NCBI GenBank assembly: GCA_022361135.1
Contig: JAKSBM010000944.1
Span: forward strand, 1-7,955
Reading direction: 5' to 3'
DNA length: 7,955 nt
From: Desulfobacterales bacterium
GTDB taxonomy: Bacteria; Desulfobacterota; Desulfobacteria; Desulfobacterales; Desulfobacteraceae
The notes under the pieces were generated by a model. That model was not told where the DNA came from. It did no database searches and worked only from the letters and a program-made list of their open reading frames with translations. How positions within the stretch are numbered: the first letter of the stretch is position 1; each line of letters starts with the position of its first letter. Position numbers and translations under genes: made by a program. Shown here piece by piece: positions 5,265 to 7,955 of this stretch.

Positions 5265-6968
5265 TCAGAGTCTTCCCGAACGGATGATGGCGGCCAAAAG
5301 CCAGACCCCCATGACGGCTGCGGCACTGAAGGCCCCGATGCCGATGACCGAAACCCCGAAGAGCAGGGGCGGTGCATTGGAGTGAACCACGATGGCCGAC
5401 CCCAGAATCAGGGCCGCAATGATGATGGCAAAGGAGATCCGGTTATTGGTGTGATCCTGGGTTTCCACCACCTTGTCCAGCCCCTCCACCCGGATGGTGG
5501 CCTTTAGTTTCCCCTCTTTAATCTGTTCCAGAATTTGCCCCGTATCTGCGGGCAGGGATTGCATGAGCCTGTATGAATCCCGGGCCACCCCCATGACTTC
5601 TTCGGCAATGCGATTGGGGTTGTAGCGCTTGTATTGGGCCCGGGTTACGTAGGGGACGGCATGGCCCACCATGTTGAACTCCGGATCCAGGCTCCGGGCC
5701 ACCCCCTCGATGGAGATAAATGCCTTCATCATGAGAAAAAGATCCGGGGGCAGGCGCAAATGGAAACCGGCGCAGATTTCCAAAAATTGGTTGACCATGC
5801 GGGCCGTGCGAATCTCCCTGAGGCTCCGGGTGAGATGGATGGAAATGAACTCCGAGATTTCCTTTTCCAGGGCCGCCATGTCCGGCAAACGTTCATATTC
5901 ACAGATTTCACACAGGAGACGGGCCACCCGGGCAGCTTTGCCCCGGGCCACACCATGGACCATTTCCACGAAAATTTCCCGGGTGGTCTGGTCCACAAAT
6001 CCGGTCATGCCGAAATCCACGGGACAGATTCGGCTGTCCTTGAGGATGAAGATGTTTCCCGGGTGGGGGTCTGCATGGAAAAATCCATGCTCAAAGACCT
6101 GCTTCATGATGAAATCGGCCCCCCGTCGGGTGATGCGCCTGCGGTCCAGGCCGGCGGCGTCTATGGCGTCAATGTCGCTGGCCTTGATTCCGTCGATGAA
6201 TTCCATGGTCAAAACCCGTTCCGAGGTATGGGCCATGTGAACCCGGGGGATGTGGAGGCTGTGGTCATGCTTGAATTGAAGGCCCATGCGTTCCATGTTT
6301 CCGGCCTCCAGGGTATAATCCAACTCCTTTTCCAGGGTTTTGGCAAATTCCTCCACAATGCGAACCGGCTTGAAAAAGGCAATTTCCTGGATATTGTTTT
6401 CCATGACCTTGGCCAGGTAATGCATGATTTCCAGGTCGGCCTCAATGGTCCTGCGGATGCCGGGGCGCTGCACCTTCACAGCCACCTCTTCCCCGGTCAT
6501 GAGCCGGGCACGGTGGACCTGGCCGATGGAGGCGCTGGCAAAGGGGGCGGGCTCAAATTCCTGGAATATCTTTTCCCGGGGAATTCCGAATTCCGATGAG
6601 ATGATGGCCTCCACCTGGTCAAATTCAAAACCGGGGATTTCATCCTGGAGTTTTGCCAGTTCGGCGGTCAGGGCCACGGGGACCAGATCCGGACGTGAGG
6701 AGAGGACCTGCCCCATTTTAATGAAGGTGGGGCCCAGCTCCTCCAGGGCCATGCGGATGCGTTGATTCCGATTGAATTTTTCAAGCTTTTCGCCCTGGGT
6801 GGAGGTAAAGGGCATGAGGCGTCGGCCGGACTCGATGAACTGCTCGATGTTCATGGCATCCAGGATATTCTCAAATCCGTACTTGAGGATAATGCCGATG
6901 ATTTGGCGGTACCGGACAATGTGCCGGTACCGCTGGGTGACTTTACCGATTTTTTTGATACTGAGCAT
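5265..6968 (-). CDS. UbiB/AarF (ABC1) family atypical kinase-like protein
   Basis: A 567-aa membrane-anchored atypical protein-kinase-like protein; relatives support ubiquinone or other isoprenoid-lipid metabolism, with ATPase rather than proven protein kinase activity. All family motifs are intact: KxGQ (K84-Q87, followed by SSRPDLVP), the A-rich loop ASASIGQVH (144-152) replacing the P-loop, lysine K165 in VAVKVQRPG, the ExD motif E176-D178, the catalytic segment HADPHPGN (298-305) and DFG (318-320). Two hydrophobic helices close the protein (about 512-531 and 534-563), as in full-length bacterial members. The start is the ATG at 6968, 15 bp after the phasin-like gene's stop. It has no obvious Shine-Dalgarno, so coupling is likely. 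It converges on cheD with 20 bp between stops and no clear terminator. The lipid served in this organism (menaquinone or other) is unknown, so I do not assign ubiB. Confidence 0.93.
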   Translation of the reverse strand: MLSIKKIGKVTQRYRHIVRYRQIIGIILKYGFENILDAMNIEQFIESGRRLMPFTSTQGEKLEKFNRNQRIRMALEELGPTFIKMGQVLSSRPDLVPVALTAELAKLQDEIPGFEFDQVEAIISSEFGIPREKIFQEFEPAPFASASIGQVHRARLMTGEEVAVKVQRPGIRRTIEADLEIMHYLAKVMENNIQEIAFFKPVRIVEEFAKTLEKELDYTLEAGNMERMGLQFKHDHSLHIPRVHMAHTSERVLTMEFIDGIKASDIDAIDAAGLDRRRITRRGADFIMKQVFEHGFFHADPHPGNIFILKDSRICPVDFGMTGFVDQTTREIFVEMVHGVARGKAARVARLLCEICEYERLPDMAALEKEISEFISIHLTRSLREIRTARMVNQFLEICAGFHLRLPPDLFLMMKAFISIEGVARSLDPEFNMVGHAVPYVTRAQYKRYNPNRIAEEVMGVARDSYRLMQSLPADTGQILEQIKEGKLKATIRVEGLDKVVETQDHTNNRISFAIIIAALILGSAIVVHSNAPPLLFGVSVIGIGAFSAAAVMGVWLLAAIIRSGRL

Positions 6969-6983
6969 GGAGAACGGCCCGGG

Positions 6984-7286
6984 TTATACTTTTTCTTCCA
7001 ATTTCCGGGCCAGTTCATCCATGCGCTTGTTCAGGGCATCCAGGTCTTTGCGTGTGGGTAAATCCAGGCGCTTCATGATTTTTTCAATGGCGGTTTCTAT
7101 CTTTCCATCCAGATCGGTTTTGGCATTTTCATACCGTTCCCGGCACTGGTTAAGGAATTGTTCCGCCTCTTCCTGGCTCATTTTAGACGTTTCGGCAAAT
7201 TCCCTTGCCAATTCCTCAATTTCACTTTTAGAGCGCAGGGCCATGCCCACACCGGTTAACAGACTTTTCTTGAAATAATCAAACAT
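6984..7286 (-). CDS. Small phasin-like coiled-coil protein (COG3937 type)
   Basis: A 100-aa, highly charged, mostly helical protein starting MFDYFKKSLLTGVGMAL, an amphipathic N-terminal helix. It is followed by a long Glu/Lys-rich helical part (about 20-75) and a second short coiled coil after the LPTRKDLDAL hinge (about 77-98). This layout is that of short phasin/PhaF-like polyhydroxyalkanoate granule-associated proteins, a family often found beside UbiB-type kinases. No PHA synthase is visible, so granule binding is not shown. The start is the ATG at 7284-7286 with GGAGGG at 7291-7296. The frame is open further up to 7337, but that part overlaps the dehydrogenase gene. It is the middle gene of a three-gene operon with gaps of 19 and 15 bp. 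Confidence 0.75.
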   Translation of the reverse strand: MFDYFKKSLLTGVGMALRSKSEIEELAREFAETSKMSQEEAEQFLNQCRERYENAKTDLDGKIETAIEKIMKRLDLPTRKDLDALNKRMDELARKLEEKV

Positions 7287-7305
7287 GGTGCCCTCCGTGT
7301 TGGTC

Positions 7306-7955
7306 TTACTTGGAACCGAGGGATACCTCCAGAACATCTTCCAGACAGCTGTCTCCCTCTATGATGGCATCCATCTTACCATGGGTTGCCGGTAAAAGGG
7401 TATTAATATAAAAGCGGGCCGTCTGCAGGGTGCCTGCGTAGAAGGCAGCATCCTTATTTTTAGCGGCTTTTTTGGCCACATCGTCCGGATTCAGGCTTCC
7501 GGCTTTTTTGGCCAGTTTGGGAGCGGCCACAACCGCTCTCCACAGGTGCATCCAGGCAAAGGTGATGTCCCCGACCACTTCCAGGAAGGGATGGGCAAAG
7601 GCATAGGCATTGAGGAATTGGTCGGACCGGGAACGCTGGGCCATGTTCTGGGCCAATTCTTCCAGGCGGGCCACGGACTGGGATACTTTTTCTGCCAGGG
7701 GTTCCACTCCCTCCACGCCCTTTGCCGATTGGATGGTTGCCTTGATCTGGTCCACAAAATGGGCAAAGGAAGCGCCCTTGTTCATGGAGAGCTTACGGCC
7801 CAGAAGGTCCATGGCCTGGATTCCGTTGGTGCCTTCGTAGATCATGAAAATCCGGGAGTCCCGCATGAGCTGTTCCACAGGGTATTCCTGGACGTATCCA
7901 TAACCGCCGTATACCTGGACGCCGTGGGAACAGACTTCCAGGGCTTTGTCCGTGA
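7306..7955 (-). CDS. Acyl-CoA dehydrogenase, C-terminal part with ACDH_C-type extension; runs off the right edge
   Basis: The last 215 residues of a flavin-dependent acyl-CoA dehydrogenase are visible, continuous to the right edge. The visible part opens with the end of the FAD-binding C-terminal helical domain: VQVYGGYGYVQEYPVEQ, then MRDSRI and IYEGTNGIQAMDLLGRK. These are standard dehydrogenase signatures. They are followed by about 150 residues of helical extension (HFVDQIKATIQ through the final EVSLGSK), as in the large DmdC-like subgroup of roughly 590 aa that oxidises acyl-CoAs such as 3-methylmercaptopropionyl-CoA and other short or branched substrates. The specific substrate cannot be told. 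A GTG at 7876-7878 is internal and not the start; the real start lies beyond the window. It is the first visible gene of the operon with the phasin-like and UbiB-like genes. Confidence 0.92.
   Translation of the reverse strand, partial: TDKALEVCSHGVQVYGGYGYVQEYPVEQLMRDSRIFMIYEGTNGIQAMDLLGRKLSMNKGASFAHFVDQIKATIQSAKGVEGVEPLAEKVSQSVARLEELAQNMAQRSRSDQFLNAYAFAHPFLEVVGDITFAWMHLWRAVVAAPKLAKKAGSLNPDDVAKKAAKNKDAAFYAGTLQTARFYINTLLPATHGKMDAIIEGDSCLEDVLEVSLGSK

Noticed and set aside
7876..7878. GTG start giving a short 190-residue dehydrogenase-like protein
   Set aside because: The frame is open to the right edge and the upstream residues (VQVYGGYGYVQEYP) are conserved dehydrogenase sequence, so the GTG is an internal valine.

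Overview
The window carries ten protein genes in three blocks and reads as a chromosomal segment of an anaerobic or sulfate-reducing-type deltaproteobacterium (Desulfobacterota). That placement is an inference. It rests on the neighbourhood of a large DmdC-type acyl-CoA dehydrogenase, a short phasin-like protein and a UbiB-family kinase, on the mid-range GC content and on the style of the CheD and transporter genes. No rRNA or other marker gene is present. There is no tRNA, CRISPR array or insertion sequence.

Block 1 (minus strand, 4482 down to the left edge) is a tightly packed five-gene operon. In transcription order it encodes: (i) a signal-peptide-less, presumably cytoplasmic protein of the NrtA/SsuA/TauA-type solute-binding family; (ii) an ABC ATPase of the NrtD/SsuB/TauB type; (iii) a Tat-exported solute-binding protein; (iv) a single NrtB/SsuC/TauC-type permease; and (v) a protein that starts with a canonical CheY-like receiver domain and continues into a second solute-binding-type domain. 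The last gene runs off the left edge. Genes (ii)-(iv) form a complete ABC importer for a small solute of the nitrate/sulfonate/taurine/bicarbonate class; the substrate cannot be read from the sequence. Genes (i) and (v) are the unusual part. Their binding domains resemble each other more closely than either resembles the exported one, and both appear to sit in the cytoplasm.

Block 2 is a single plus-strand gene (4750-5244), diverging from the operon across a 267-bp regulatory gap. It encodes CheD, the chemoreceptor glutamine deamidase, but the catalytic cysteine is replaced by serine. The gap holds a strong Shine-Dalgarno for the operon, a candidate promoter, two short perfect dyads and a sizeable hairpin in the presumed cheD leader.

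Block 3 (minus strand, right edge to 5265) is an ordinary-looking operon: the C-terminal part of an acyl-CoA dehydrogenase, a small phasin-like coiled-coil protein and a UbiB/ABC1-family atypical kinase. It converges on cheD with only 20 bp between stop codons.

Taken together, blocks 1 and 2 suggest a transporter-linked sensory module. An importer sits beside cytoplasmic copies of its own binding-protein fold, one fused to a phosphorylatable CheY-type receiver, next to a chemotaxis adaptation gene. The closest known logic is NasS-NasT, where a cytoplasmic NrtA-like sensor controls a receiver-ANTAR protein, and NrtC/CmpC, where an ATPase carries an NrtA-like cytoplasmic domain. A direct receiver-to-binding-domain fusion in an ABC operon is not an arrangement I know as characterised. 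The functional link to chemotaxis is inference.
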